32,768 nt of DNA, taken from Planoprotostelium fungivorum. Lineage: Eukaryota > Evosea > Variosea > Cavosteliida > Cavosteliaceae. This document shows, one piece after another, positions 1-9,357 of this stretch. The notes beneath the pieces were generated by a model. The model did no database searches. It had not been told where the DNA came from and saw only the letters and a list, made by a program, of their open reading frames with translations. The position numbers and the translations under genes are program-made. The first letter of the stretch is position 1, and every line of letters begins with the position of its first letter. The DNA lies in NCBI GenBank assembly GCA_003024175.1, contig MDYQ01000271.1:1-32768 (forward strand), read 5' to 3'.

Positions 1-7
1 GACTCAC

Positions 8-562
8 GGGGTGGATTCTCTCTTGGATGACGACGTCCTTCTGGATGGTCTCGATGACGGTGGGCTCAGCTCTGGTGAGAGAAGCTCTCTGGGTGCTCTG
101 GATGTAGGCTCCCTGCTGCATGCCAGACTGTCCGGCGAAGTCTCTGGCATCGACACGACCGTCGTGGTTTCTGTCCAGAGGGTTGTGGTGAGCACCTCCA
201 ACGAGTCCTTGTTGTCCCATCATGGGCTGTCCAGCGAGTCCTTGCTGCATGCCGGGGCGACCGGTGAGATCCTTCAGATCGACCTTTCCGTCGTGGTTTC
301 TGTCCAGAGGGTTGTGGTGAGCACCTCCGGCGAGTCCTTGTTGTCCCATCATGGGCTGTCCAGCGAGTCCTTGTTGTCCGTAACCGGGCTGTCCAGTCAA
401 GTCCTTGAGGTCAACCTTGCCGTCATGGTTCTTGTCGAGGGGGTTGGTGCGCTGACCAGCGAGTCCTTGCTGACCCATGAGTCCCTGCTGCTGCATGCCG
501 GGCTGTCCAGTCAAGTCCTTGAGGTTGACCTTGCCGTCGTGGTTTCTGTCGAGGGGGTTCAT
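8..562 (-). CDS. Protein with four dockerin-like calcium-binding loops (first exon, 3' end outside window)
   Basis: The minus strand is open from an ATG at 562 to the window edge. A GTGAGT donor at 7-2 ends exon 1 in phase 0 after 185 codons. The exon encodes four copies of NPLDxNHDGxVxxxDL, at about residues 5-16, 43-54, 87-98 and 130-141. Each is followed by a Gly/Gln/Met-rich spacer of the type GQPGMQQGLAGQ. The loop D-x-N-x-D-G-x-V-x-x-x-D is the calcium ligand pattern of dockerin and EF-hand loops, so Ca2+ binding is likely. Residues from about 155 on become Glu/Val/Ile-rich with 'IQERIHP', which resembles the E-x-I-x-P repeats of fungal hydrophilic 'allergen/hydrophilin' proteins; that is only a resemblance. 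There is no signal peptide or membrane segment. Codon use is strongly C/G-ending, which may mean high expression. The function is unknown. Confidence 0.75.
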
Positions 563-1006
563 TTCGTTAAAGTGTGGGTTGTGTGAGTTGTTGCGTGCGA
601 AATTATGTTGGTGAGTCTTGGAAGGAAGATCCAAACGTAAGATGAGAAGTCGAGTGGTGAAGTGTAGTCGGCGGGTTTGTCGTCAGATTTCATGGCAATG
701 TCTCAATCGTTCTTGTAATGACTTCCCTGTGCAAGATAATGTCTTTTGTTCCGCTTAATCTCACACTTAACCCTCTGTTTTTCGTGTAGAAGTGCTGAAC
801 TTGGTTTACGGGTGACAAAGTGTGAAGAGATTGGCGCCACGTGGCGAGAGGAGGTCTAAAGGACATATAAAGAGGGGGGACAGCTGCATCTTTGAGTCGA
901 TCATGTCGTCTTGCGTCTAGAGTTACATACTATGGTGACGTTGTGTTAATGAGCGAAATTTCTCGGGTTTGAAGAAACGCGAGGTGATGCACAATCGACC
1001 GATTAG
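563..1006. promoter_or_regulatory. Shared upstream region of two divergent genes, with a TATA box at 866-871
   Basis: This 444-bp gap separates the divergent start codons at 562 (minus) and 1007 (plus). TATAAA at 866-871 points toward the plus-strand esterase, about 140 bp upstream of its ATG. I see no clear TATA for the minus gene and no RNA gene or convincing coding segment here. Assignment of the TATA box is inference. Confidence 0.45.
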
Positions 1007-2635
1007 ATGAGTGGACAGGGGAGGTTTACACAATCTCGTGCCCTGGGTTGGCTTCAGAGGATAGAAGCATTTTTGAGAGGAAGAGGAAAGATCACACATG
1101 ATGCACAATCTCGCAGTTTCGTCAACACAGAGTGAACATCGCTGCGACTCACGTCTGTATTCACGAAATTCAGATTGGAAGCTGAACATTTGTTCGTCTT
1201 GGTTCACGGGATATCTGGAGCGGCGTCACAGATGTTCGAAATAGGTTCTCTCATAGCTAAGACACATGACAGAGTCTATGTAGTAAGTGCCATCCGAGAT
1301 GATGTTCGACTGAAGAATGTAGCATTACGCAACAAGTAACGACCTCATTGCACTGACAATGGATGGCATTGACATAGGTGGAGAGAGGTTAGCGTGCGAA
1401 GTATGATCTCTCCAGCCATTTGTAGACTCACCCTACATCAGGTCTTAAATATCTGCCAACGTCTCATGAATATACGATACATTTCCTTCATCGCTCACTC
1501 CATGGGAGGATTGTACGCTAGATATTGTAATCACCTTGCATTGCATTTCATCTGATCTTCATACGTTGTCTCTGCTAATCACCTACAGGTATCGGCAGAT
1601 TGTACGAACAGAATTTCTTTCAATACATACGTCCAATAAATTTCATCACATTAGCCACCCCACACGGTGAAGACATCAACTTACCCCTTCTTTCCATCAC
1701 ATGGTCTCCTCCATCTGACATCACGCAGTCGGATCACGGAGACCGTTAGACACTGTCGTGGGGATCATCAACAACATCATCTGTCGATGCATCTTGTCCA
1801 CCACTGGAAGACAATTGATTCTCTTGGATCACGAAGAGAGTCCGCTTTTACTACAAATGACCGAATTAGGTGAGACAGCTTGTCTCTCGTGATGATGATC
1901 ATCATCTAGATGGACCTCACATGAAAGGATTGTCTCTGTTCACGGTCAGAGTGGCATACGCAAATATCACGGGGGATTTCGCAGTCAAGTATGGAACGAG
2001 TGCAATCACGAGCAGTATGCCTTCTCCTGATCTATTCGTGTGAGTTGCAGCCTCTCTTCCTCCATCATCATGAACATCATCTGATGGTGATCGCGTCACC
2101 TCTCGTTTCTCTCGTTGATCCGATCAGATCTTCTGCTCACGGTAGATTTCCTCACGTCATCATGTGTGAAGGTGATCGTCCATCCCATCATCCACCTCTC
2201 ATCGTCCATCAGATGTACCCCCTCGAGTCCCCGTCGTGGTCGGAGCGAAAGAAGTAACCGTATCAGAAGCATTAGCAGACAACATGAACACAGAGGTATC
2301 CCATCATCATCATCATCATGGTGATGTTGTCGCTGACGATGGTAATAGGTACTGCCACAGAATACGCAAGAGAAGAAGGTGACGCACTACGAAGACATGG
2401 GAACAACTGATCCAAAACAACAAGTGAGTGAGACAAGAGAGAAGAAGATTGACCTTATCAGTTGGTGGTCCAGATGTTGAGATCGCTGCAGACGATGTCG
2501 TGGAGGAAGGTCACCGTTCGGTTAGACAGTCGATTCTTATCTCACATTCGAATCATTCAGACTCTTCCGAGTTGGAGGGGAACGACGCACGATGTCGCTC
2601 AACATCTGGTAGAGAACCTTATTCTATGTCCATAA
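1007..2635 (+). CDS. DUF676/ROG1-type putative serine esterase (lipase-like alpha/beta hydrolase)
   Basis: I reconstructed eleven exons with consistent phases: 1007-1131, 1174-1282, 1323-1393, 1426-1526, 1589-1666, 1729-1869, 1910-2039, 2128-2171, 2213-2295, 2349-2423 and 2462-2635. They give 376 aa. Family hallmarks appear in order: oxyanion-side 'FVLVHGISG' (about 49-57), 'LTMDGIDIGGERLA', the nucleophile elbow 'FIAHSMGGLYARY' with Ser at about 127, 'INFITLATPH', and 'VAYANITGDFAV' carrying the likely catalytic Asp (about 231). 'VTHYEDM' carries the likely catalytic His (about 307). The C-terminus ('SWRKVTVRLDSRFLSH') also matches the family. The usual GxSxG begins with Ala here (AHSMG). 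Relatives hydrolyse lipid or other ester bonds; the substrate is unknown. The ATG at 1007 follows an in-frame stop directly. The gene ends 92 bp from the convergent CTR9 stop. Confidence 0.88.
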
Positions 2636-2727
2636 ACTGTACCTTTGTCTTATTCTCTCTGTTCTTATGTGTTTATAACGAGGCTTGACTATAGGAATGA
2701 GATTGTACCATAGAGTTTAGTTTATCT

Positions 2728-5700
2728 TCAGAGGTCCAAGAGATCGTCCAGTGAACTCTCCACGGCTGATTTCTTAATCTTTCCTCTCTGACTCGTCTCT
2801 TCTTTGTCTTCCTCTTCTTCCTTCTCTTCTTCTTTCTCTTCCTTCTCTTCTTCCTTATTCTCTTCTCTCTCTTCTTCCTTCTTCTCTGCTGCTCTCTCTT
2901 CTTCCTTCTCTCTCTCCTTATCTTCTTCGTCTAATTCGATCTCATCTTCCTCTTGGTGTGCCTTCTCTCTTCAGTCCCTTCCTCCTTCTCCTCTCACCTC
3001 TTCTTCTTCTTCTTCCTCCGATCTATGCTTCTTTCGGCTCTTCTTCTCCTTCTTCTCCTTCTTCTTTCCTCTCTCCTTCTTATCCTATTTCCTTCAGCTT
3101 TCATCTCTCACTCTTCTCACCTTCTTCTCCTTCTTCCTCTTCTTATCCTTCTTTCCTTCACTCCTCTCCTTCTTCTTCTGCAACACATGAACACACGGAA
3201 GACACGACACTTCACCTTCTTCGGTTGCACTTCGGCATCATCAGCATCTGAAACATACTCCAACTCTTCGTTGTCGCTGACGATCTGAATCTTGTCTCCC
3301 TTCTCACTCTTCCTCCTTGCTCTCTTCTTCGTGGGCTGTTGGATTCAGCTCCCTCCTCCACCTCCATCTCACCTTTGCTTCTTCTTGATCGTCGTCGTCG
3401 CGAACGGCTTTCGCTTCAGCTTCTCGCCTCGTCAATTCATCCAAGTTTCTCTGGTACTCCCTGGCAATTCTCTCTTGCTCCATCTTGTTCCTCTGTCTCT
3501 CGTCAGTGCTCTTCTCTCTCTCCCTCTCACCTCTTCTTCTAATTTCTTCTCTTGAGCCACCTTCTCTTCTATCGCTCGAATCGATGCTAATTCTTGGTTG
3601 ACTTCGGCTTGTCTCTCACTCTCCCTCTTCTCTTCTCTCGCGGCCATTTCTAATTGTCTGCTTCCTCTCTCCAATAGTTCCTGCGTCCCTCAGTCGAATG
3701 CAATGAGATGCACTCACGTCACAGTAGTTGGAGTGCCTGTCTGATCTCTGCTGAGGTTGAGAGGGTGGTGTAGATTTGAGCCATTTGAAAGTGGCCGTCG
3801 CTTGCTTCAGCATGTTCATGGCGGATGTCAGCTGTGCCAGCGTCTTCTTTTTGTTCTTCAGAATGTCTACTGCGTTCTGTTCTATTCAGAGACGAACGGA
3901 AGATATCTATCTCACGGTTTCGAAAGAGAGAGCGATGTTGAACCACAGGGCTTTGTTGTTGGGGCTGAGGTGGATGGCCTTCATCAGCACTTGTCTACAT
4001 TCTTGATGTCTTCCTTCTTCGAAGAGAGCTTTCGACAAGTACAGCAGCAGGGCTGGGTCCTTGTTCTGATAGAATGTCGACAGACACTTTTGATACTGCT
4101 CATCGATCAGTCATCACGATCATCAAATGAGACGTCATCATGTCACATGTGTCTCGTCTGATGATGTCACGTATGATGTCTTACCAATACGGTGGCATCG
4201 GTGTAACCCTTCGACGTGTTGAGTGACATAGCCAGATGTGCCATGTTGATTCGAACGTCCGGGAAGTTTTCGGCCAAGAGCTCTCCAAAGAAATCTCTCG
4301 CCTCGGTCTGTTTGTTCTGCTCGGCGTGCACCAGAGCTATTCTCTTTCAGTGTGTAATCGTAGTGGAAACGTTCATCGTGTAAGATATTCACATGATCAA
4401 GATGGATGTAAGGATGTGAGATGAATGTGAAATGAGATGACGTGATGTAAAATAACTCACCGACACCGTTGGCGGCGTAGATATTGGATGGATTGTTCTG
4501 TAGTACTCTCCAGTAGAAATCCATCGCATGCTGTAGATAACGATCACTGCGGTCTTCCTTTTCGAATCGTGCGTTGTAATAGATATTACCCAGCATCAGA
4601 TTCGCATAAGCATCGTGCTTATCTTTCTCCAACACCTAACTCTCGTCAATCTCTCTCCTTCTCTCCCTCTCACCTTTTCAAATTTCTTCTGAGCAGGCTG
4701 CCACTCTTCTTTCTGGAGGTGAAGATTTCCCTGCATGACGAGAGCGTCGGTGCTCTTCTCGTCTTGCTCGATGGCCTTGTTGTACCAGTCTGCCGCCTCG
4801 ACCAATTCTCCTCTGCTCTTACACATGGCTCCCAATCTGAGGTAACAGTCGATGTACTCTGGGTACTCTTCTATGATGCCTTCGTACAATCTGACTGCCT
4901 CGGAGTAGTGACATCTGTCATCGATGAATGAAATGAACTCGAGTAAGTCGACTCACTTGCTCTCGTGAACTCTGGCAATGTTGTACAGCGTGGTGATATT
5001 GTTCGATTTGAACGGTTTCTCTGCACCTGAAGAAGATGCTTCAGGACAGATCGAGTGATGAGATGAGAGGTACACACCATCGGTACCGATCACGTGACCG
5101 TAAGCTTCGAGTGCTTCGTCGAAATTTCCGGTAGAATGCCTGAGGGAGCCGATGTTGTTCCACAATTCATATGGAACGTGGCTCTTGCGACTCTCGAGCA
5201 CGTCTTTTGCCTTCTCGTAAGCGTGAAGGGCATCCAAAGTGTTTCCCTCCGATAACTGTGCGATCTCCAGCCAAGATTCTACGTCTCCGGGTTGTAGTTC
5301 GGTCACCTGCTATCGTTCGCCCTCTTCCCCTCTCTCCCTCTCACCTTCTTGAACAGAGTGAAAGCCTTCGCTCGATTCGCAGATTTGAGGATGTGCCCGA
5401 GTACTTTCGTTGACTCCCAATGGTCGGGGTATAATTTGATGACCGACTCGAAACATTTCGCCGCCTTCTCTGTTTCACCTGTAGCACGTCAATTCGTATG
5501 AGAGGATGATAACTGACCTCTGTGCAACAGCATCTGACCCAACGAATACTGGCTGAGAGCGTGCTCTGGCCACAATTTTGCGGCGTGGGAGAAATGATTG
5601 TAAGCCTCTCCGAATTCATTCAGAGCCTGGCAGACTCTTCCTAAACGGTAGTTTGCTTCCGATCTAACCTTGTCGAGTTGTGTGTTCTTCAGTGCGTTCG

Positions 5701-6918
5701 ATGCGTATTCTCTGCTCTGTTCTGTCGTCAGATTCGATCGAGTGTAGATGTCCCACCTTGATGTAATTTCCGTTGAAGAAGTAGTGATCGGACAGGTGAA
5801 GGAGAGGTGTGGGGTGATTGGGATCGATGTCAAAGGCTCTCTGTTTCCAATGAGATGAAGTGAAGAGACGTCACGATGTCGTTCACATGAGAGTGGAGAT
5901 ATTTCTCATGTATCGATGTGTGAGGATGAGAAATGAACCGACTCACCTTGAAATAAGCCATAGCATTCTTCGTATGCATCACCACGGGTTCCAATTGCTT
6001 GCTGGACGAAGAGTTGTTCAACTCACAGATTCCAATACCACAGAGAGCATCCACATTCTGTGGCTCCAATTGTAACGTTCTCAAATAAGCTTTTCTCGCG
6101 GCATTCGGTTTGTTCAGCTTCATGTAACAATTTCCCATCTCTGTATCACGTCAATCTACAACCGTCAGATCTCTCTCACCCAATCGAATGTGTGCAGGGC
6201 CCTTCGGACAGATGTTCAGAGCGTTCTTGTACAACTCGAGAGACTCTTCGAATTTTCCTTGAGAGTACAGACCTCTCGCCTTGCAGATGATGCCAGAGAT
6301 GTTCCTCGGGTTGGCTCTCAACACGTTCTCCAAACAGTCGATGGCTCTAGGGTAATCCTCTGTGGATGATGAGACTGTGGATCGGAGTGTTCTCTCTTCA
6401 CCTTTCGTGAGAAGCACCATGCCCTTGGTTACCCACGTCATCTCATCACGAACGTCGATCTTGTCGGCTTTACCAAAGTTGAGTGTCGCTTGTTGCCATT
6501 GGGCATCTCTAAAGAGGATGATTGAGCAGATGGAGGGACATGTGAGATACTCACTTTTCTCTCTTATCACCGCTCTTTGTGGCCTGTAGGGTAAACCATG
6601 CGGCGGACATGTTGAGCAGGGCGATACGATCTCGCTTGTTCTCTGAATATAGAGTGTCTACTTGAGGATCGCAACCTGCATCTAATACGTATTTGAACTG
6701 CTCGTATTTGCCCATTTGCAGATAGAAACACTGGGCGAGTCAGTCTGATGAAAATGTCTTCCATCACGTACAGCAAGACGTGTCCATAGATCGAGGGGGG
6801 CCGTCTCGGCTCTCATAATCTCCAAAACATCCTCTGCATCGGTAGGTAGCTCAGATACTTTAACCCGAACTACTGTATCGGCATTTTGAACGGGTATGAA
6901 GAGAGAGGAGTCAGCCAT
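2728..6918 (-). CDS. CTR9: CTR9, TPR-repeat subunit of the Paf1 elongation complex
   Basis: I reconstructed twenty-one exons: 6772-6918, 6555-6730, 6402-6508, 6180-6359, 5947-6140, 5757-5840, 5518-5716, 5345-5478, 5078-5306, 4957-5026, 4674-4914, 4461-4635, 4185-4336, 3916-4095, 3718-3876, 3531-3680, 3373-3492, 3216-3335, 3121-3177, 2998-3084 and 2728-2961. All phases agree and give 1064 aa, close to yeast and animal CTR9. The first ~770 residues are TPR repeats with CTR9-specific stretches such as 'YIDCYLRLGAM', 'GNLHLQKEEW' and 'QKKFEKV'. The rest is a Lys/Glu/Arg-rich coiled coil and charged tail ending 'SSLDDLLDL'. CTR9 scaffolds the Paf1 complex on RNA polymerase II and supports histone H2B ubiquitination and H3 methylation; this is family knowledge. 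Two introns of 106 and 124 nt (5841-5946, 4337-4460) and one of 99 nt are unusually long and GATG/CATC-rich. Confidence 0.96.
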
Positions 6919-7163
6919 GCCGAGCTATCTCACTTCTCCTCTCAGATGATTTCAACCAGATCTGATCTTCTGATCCATCTACAATTCAAAATTGAATTTT
7001 TGAAATTATCACAACACGAACAGAAGAGCAAAGATCGCTTATGAACGAATAAAGAAGCCAACAGATAGAGGGAAGAAGACGGTGTGAATATCGAACAGAA
7101 GCTTGGCGTACAACTATTTATCCTGAAAGACATCAGAGGAGACACAAGATGAAGATGGCTCAC

Positions 7164-7641
7164 TCATTTTTGCTTGTAGCTGGTGTGGGCTCTAACCTCC
7201 AATTGCAATTTCTCTACAAATAATTCACAGCGGACTGGTTCTCCCATCGTATAAAGGGGATTCTTGATGACGTACTCGACAAATGTGTTCTTATAGATGG
7301 TCTTGAGAAGGTCTCTCAGATCTGGGGCATCGGGATCGCTCGTGATGACAAACTTGATGTTGGTGGCCGTCTCGAAGAAGTGGAGTTTGTATGAATTGGT
7401 TCGGAAGAAATGGAACCCCGTCTTCTCTAATTCTCTGTCTCTCGATTACAGTGTGAAACATGGTGCAAGAGACTCACGGGTTCGGCGATGACTTTTGAAC
7501 AAAGTTCTTGATTTGCCACAGGAAACCATACATGAGCTTCTGCTCCTCGTCGAGATTACTCGACACATTCTTTCGGTTCCATTCTTCGTAATAGATGCAA
7601 TTGCCTTGCCGAGAGTAGATGAATAGATTGAATATAGTCAT
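7164..7641 (-). CDS. TRAPPC1: TRAPPC1/Bet5, small longin-fold subunit of the TRAPP tethering complex
   Basis: Two exons (7478-7641 and 7164-7434, intron 43 nt) give 144 aa, almost the same length as human TRAPPC1. The start 'MTIFNLFIYSRQGNCIYY' and the core 'EWNRK', 'KLMYGFLWQIKNFV' and 'TNSYKLHFFETATNIKFV' follow the longin/SNARE-like fold of Bet5. TRAPP complexes are Rab GEFs and tethers acting at the ER-Golgi and Golgi, and TRAPPC1 is a core subunit. A longer in-frame ATG exists at 7713. It would run through the divergent neighbour's promoter and adds residues absent from the family, so 7641 was chosen. The stop lies 245 bp from the CTR9 start codon on the same strand. Confidence 0.95.
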
Positions 7642-7715
7642 GCGATGTGATGTCTGTGCGGCGATCTGCTGATCTCCCCGTTGTAGTGTCGAGGCATCAA
7701 AAACAGCCGCCAAAG
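7642..7715. promoter_or_regulatory. 74-bp divergent promoter between TRAPPC1 and the C2/IQ gene
   Basis: If the minus gene starts at 7641 and the plus gene at 7716, both must be driven from within or around these 74 bp. I see no TATA box in the gap. The plus-strand start context (CCAAAGATGA) is a reasonable initiation site. Bidirectional use is inference from the layout. Confidence 0.5.
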
Positions 7716-8798
7716 ATGAGCCTCGATGCTTGGCTCAAGAGGGCGAACGACCTAGCTCGTCGCATGGATGATGCCACCGTTATCGAATCTGACACCGTCG
7801 CCGTTTTGTTAGAATGTGGAAGAGTGAAGAGGAAATACCCTGGCCATCCAGAGACACCCGAGCTATCCGTCAGGCTCCTGATACCTTCTATCAGCGGAAG
7901 AGAGGGATTCATCGTCGACGGTCGAGGTGTGACACAATCAGGCCGAGAGAGCATCCAAAGCCGCTTCTGCAGAGCTTTCGATGTGGACCCATCTTGGATC
8001 AATCAATTAAGGAATCAACTGTTCATCGCGGAATTGTGGGAGGGAAACAAGCTGGTGGGACTGATCAAGCTCTCGACCCACCCGTTCTGGCTGGCGTTCA
8101 ATCAGTATGGACGAGTGCACCATCAAGGAAACATGCCAGTCGTCGCTTTCAACCATTACTGTCCGGTACAGAATCCATTTCAGAAGGTGTCGACCACCAA
8201 GGACGTAGACGTTCACGTGCATGTCATTTTAGCCATGGGCTCTCCACATCAGATCCTCCATTTCAAGTCACAACATCACTCGGCTCTCAAGATCCAACGG
8301 TGGTGGCGGAATCGAAACATACGAAGGAGAGAAAAGGAGAAGAAAGAAGTCCACGAAGACACACGACGTCCATCTTCAGAGTCGCATGAGACGACGGACG
8401 ACCGAGACCATCCAAGAGAAACCCTTTCCTTCGAAGAGAGAATGACCGAGCTGCGAAGAGACATCTTGGAGAAGAATTTAGACATCACTCTCACGGATTC
8501 AGATGATGAGTGGGAGGACATCCGATCGGCTGTGAGAGGGAAGAAGATCGACGACACTACGCTGGAGCAGATAAAGAAGATCGTTCAAGATGAGATCACG
8601 GTCATCCAATTCCGAGAGAGCCAGAGGGGGACAGGTTCAGAAGTGACAGACGTCAGCTTCAGCACGAGCGATAGAGAGCCACCACCGACGTCTCTGGAGG
8701 AACTGAACAGAAAGCTGAAGGACAACATGGACGAGTTAGACTTGGTCCAGCGAGGCCTGAAGAATCGATTACAAACGTTGAATACACGAGAAATTTAG
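7716..8798 (+). CDS. Intronless protein with a C2-like region, an IQ motif and a charged coiled-coil tail
   Basis: A single uninterrupted frame of 360 aa (stop 8796-8798) starts 'MSLDAWLKRANDLARR'. The first ~190 residues contain a C2-like stretch with 'LRNQLFIAELWEGN' and 'LVGLIKLSTHPFWLAF' followed by 'VHVHVILAMGSP'. This is the pattern of membrane or centriolar C2 domains (C2CD3/CEP120 style), but I cannot assign it firmly. Then 'ALKIQRWWRNRNIRRR' is a good IQ calmodulin-binding motif. The last ~150 residues are acidic or basic with heptad-like segments ('DNMDELDLVQRGLKNRLQTL'). An in-frame ATG at 7647 would start 5 bp from the TRAPPC1 ATG, so the ATG at 7716 is preferred. Lack of introns sets it apart from its neighbours. 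A basal-body or cytoskeletal role is possible but unproven. Confidence 0.7.
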   Translation: MSLDAWLKRANDLARRMDDATVIESDTVAVLLECGRVKRKYPGHPETPELSVRLLIPSISGREGFIVDGRGVTQSGRESIQSRFCRAFDVDPSWINQLRNQLFIAELWEGNKLVGLIKLSTHPFWLAFNQYGRVHHQGNMPVVAFNHYCPVQNPFQKVSTTKDVDVHVHVILAMGSPHQILHFKSQHHSALKIQRWWRNRNIRRREKEKKEVHEDTRRPSSESHETTDDRDHPRETLSFEERMTELRRDILEKNLDITLTDSDDEWEDIRSAVRGKKIDDTTLEQIKKIVQDEITVIQFRESQRGTGSEVTDVSFSTSDREPPPTSLEELNRKLKDNMDELDLVQRGLKNRLQTLNTREI

Positions 8799-9357
8799 CT
8801 GTACGATGCTTCGTGATCAATGTACTAAGGAGGACGGCAGATAGGTGTTCATACCGTCCAACAACAATCTTCCCCTATCGAAAATTGCTCCCCGCTCTCT
8901 ATAAACTTCAGCCTCTAGAATCGACCTGTCCTTCCTCTATGACTCACGAGGCACCTGATAGCGAAGGTTGCCTCTCTATGTGAACCTTCGAAAATCATCG
9001 GACATCGGCCTTTATAGAGCTTCTCTTCGGTTCCGTAGGGGGACGTGTATCCCTGCTCTCAGGCGTGTAGCCCCCTGCGGCCGTGAGAAAGGATGGACCA
9101 ATCGCTGGACGCTGCCCACCGTGGCACCAGCCGCACCTCTTAACGCGGACGTTGCAGCATCACTCTCGGTCTGCGTGAGGACTACTTATTCCATATTTTT
9201 CATACCTGACCGCGGTGTGAATGAACCCCTTATACCCTTACGTAGGACGTCTGAAGAGAAATTTCCTCATAGAAGATATGTTGCCTGCTCTTTGAACCTA
9301 GGAAGGCCGTTGGGTCATTCTTGTATCAACACAGCTCGCAAACGGTCTCCATCTGAG
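8799..9357. other. Non-coding region with inverted repeats and a local composition shift; candidate structured RNA
   Basis: This 559-bp gap holds no convincing exon. It contains a plus-strand TATAAA (8900-8905) and a minus-strand TATAAA (9016-9011). There is a perfect 8-bp inverted repeat CGAAGGTT/AACCTTCG (8962-8969 and 8983-8990), and a 10-bp stem CCGTAGGGGG/CCCCCTGCGG (9033-9042 and 9071-9080, one G-U pair). From about 9030 to 9180 the sequence is G/C-rich and unlike the nearby intergenic DNA. The inverted repeats could fold as hairpins in a transcript from either strand. It does not match tRNA, 5S rRNA or the spliceosomal snRNA sequences I know. An open frame running through it is probably chance. 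It may be the kinase gene's 5'UTR and promoter or an unidentified ncRNA gene. Confidence 0.4.

Noticed and set aside
11-586. Plus-strand 191-codon open frame with repeats
   Set aside because: It is the antisense of the four-loop repeat exon; the minus frame shows conserved DxNxDGxV loops and C-ending codons, the plus frame only mirrored repetition.
1667-1873. Plus-strand open frame beginning with GTG
   Set aside because: The GTG is the donor of intron 1667-1728 of the esterase gene; the true exon 1729-1869 is read in another frame.
2302-2322. Poly-His coding run (CAT repeats)
   Set aside because: It lies inside intron 2296-2348 of the esterase gene; skipping it restores a family-consistent frame.
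2804-3288. Plus-strand Ser/Leu/Phe-rich open frames
   Set aside because: They are antisense shadows of the Lys/Glu-rich C-terminal exons of CTR9, whose splice phases and stop are consistent.
7647-7715. Upstream in-frame ATG for the C2/IQ gene
   Set aside because: It would leave 5 bp between divergent start codons, and the added residues look like promoter DNA translated.
8968-9357. N-terminal extension of the kinase frame by 130 codons
   Set aside because: The extension runs through the hairpin-rich, GC-shifted block, lacks protein-like composition and has several basic low-order stretches. The ATG at 9358 opens the coherent sequence.
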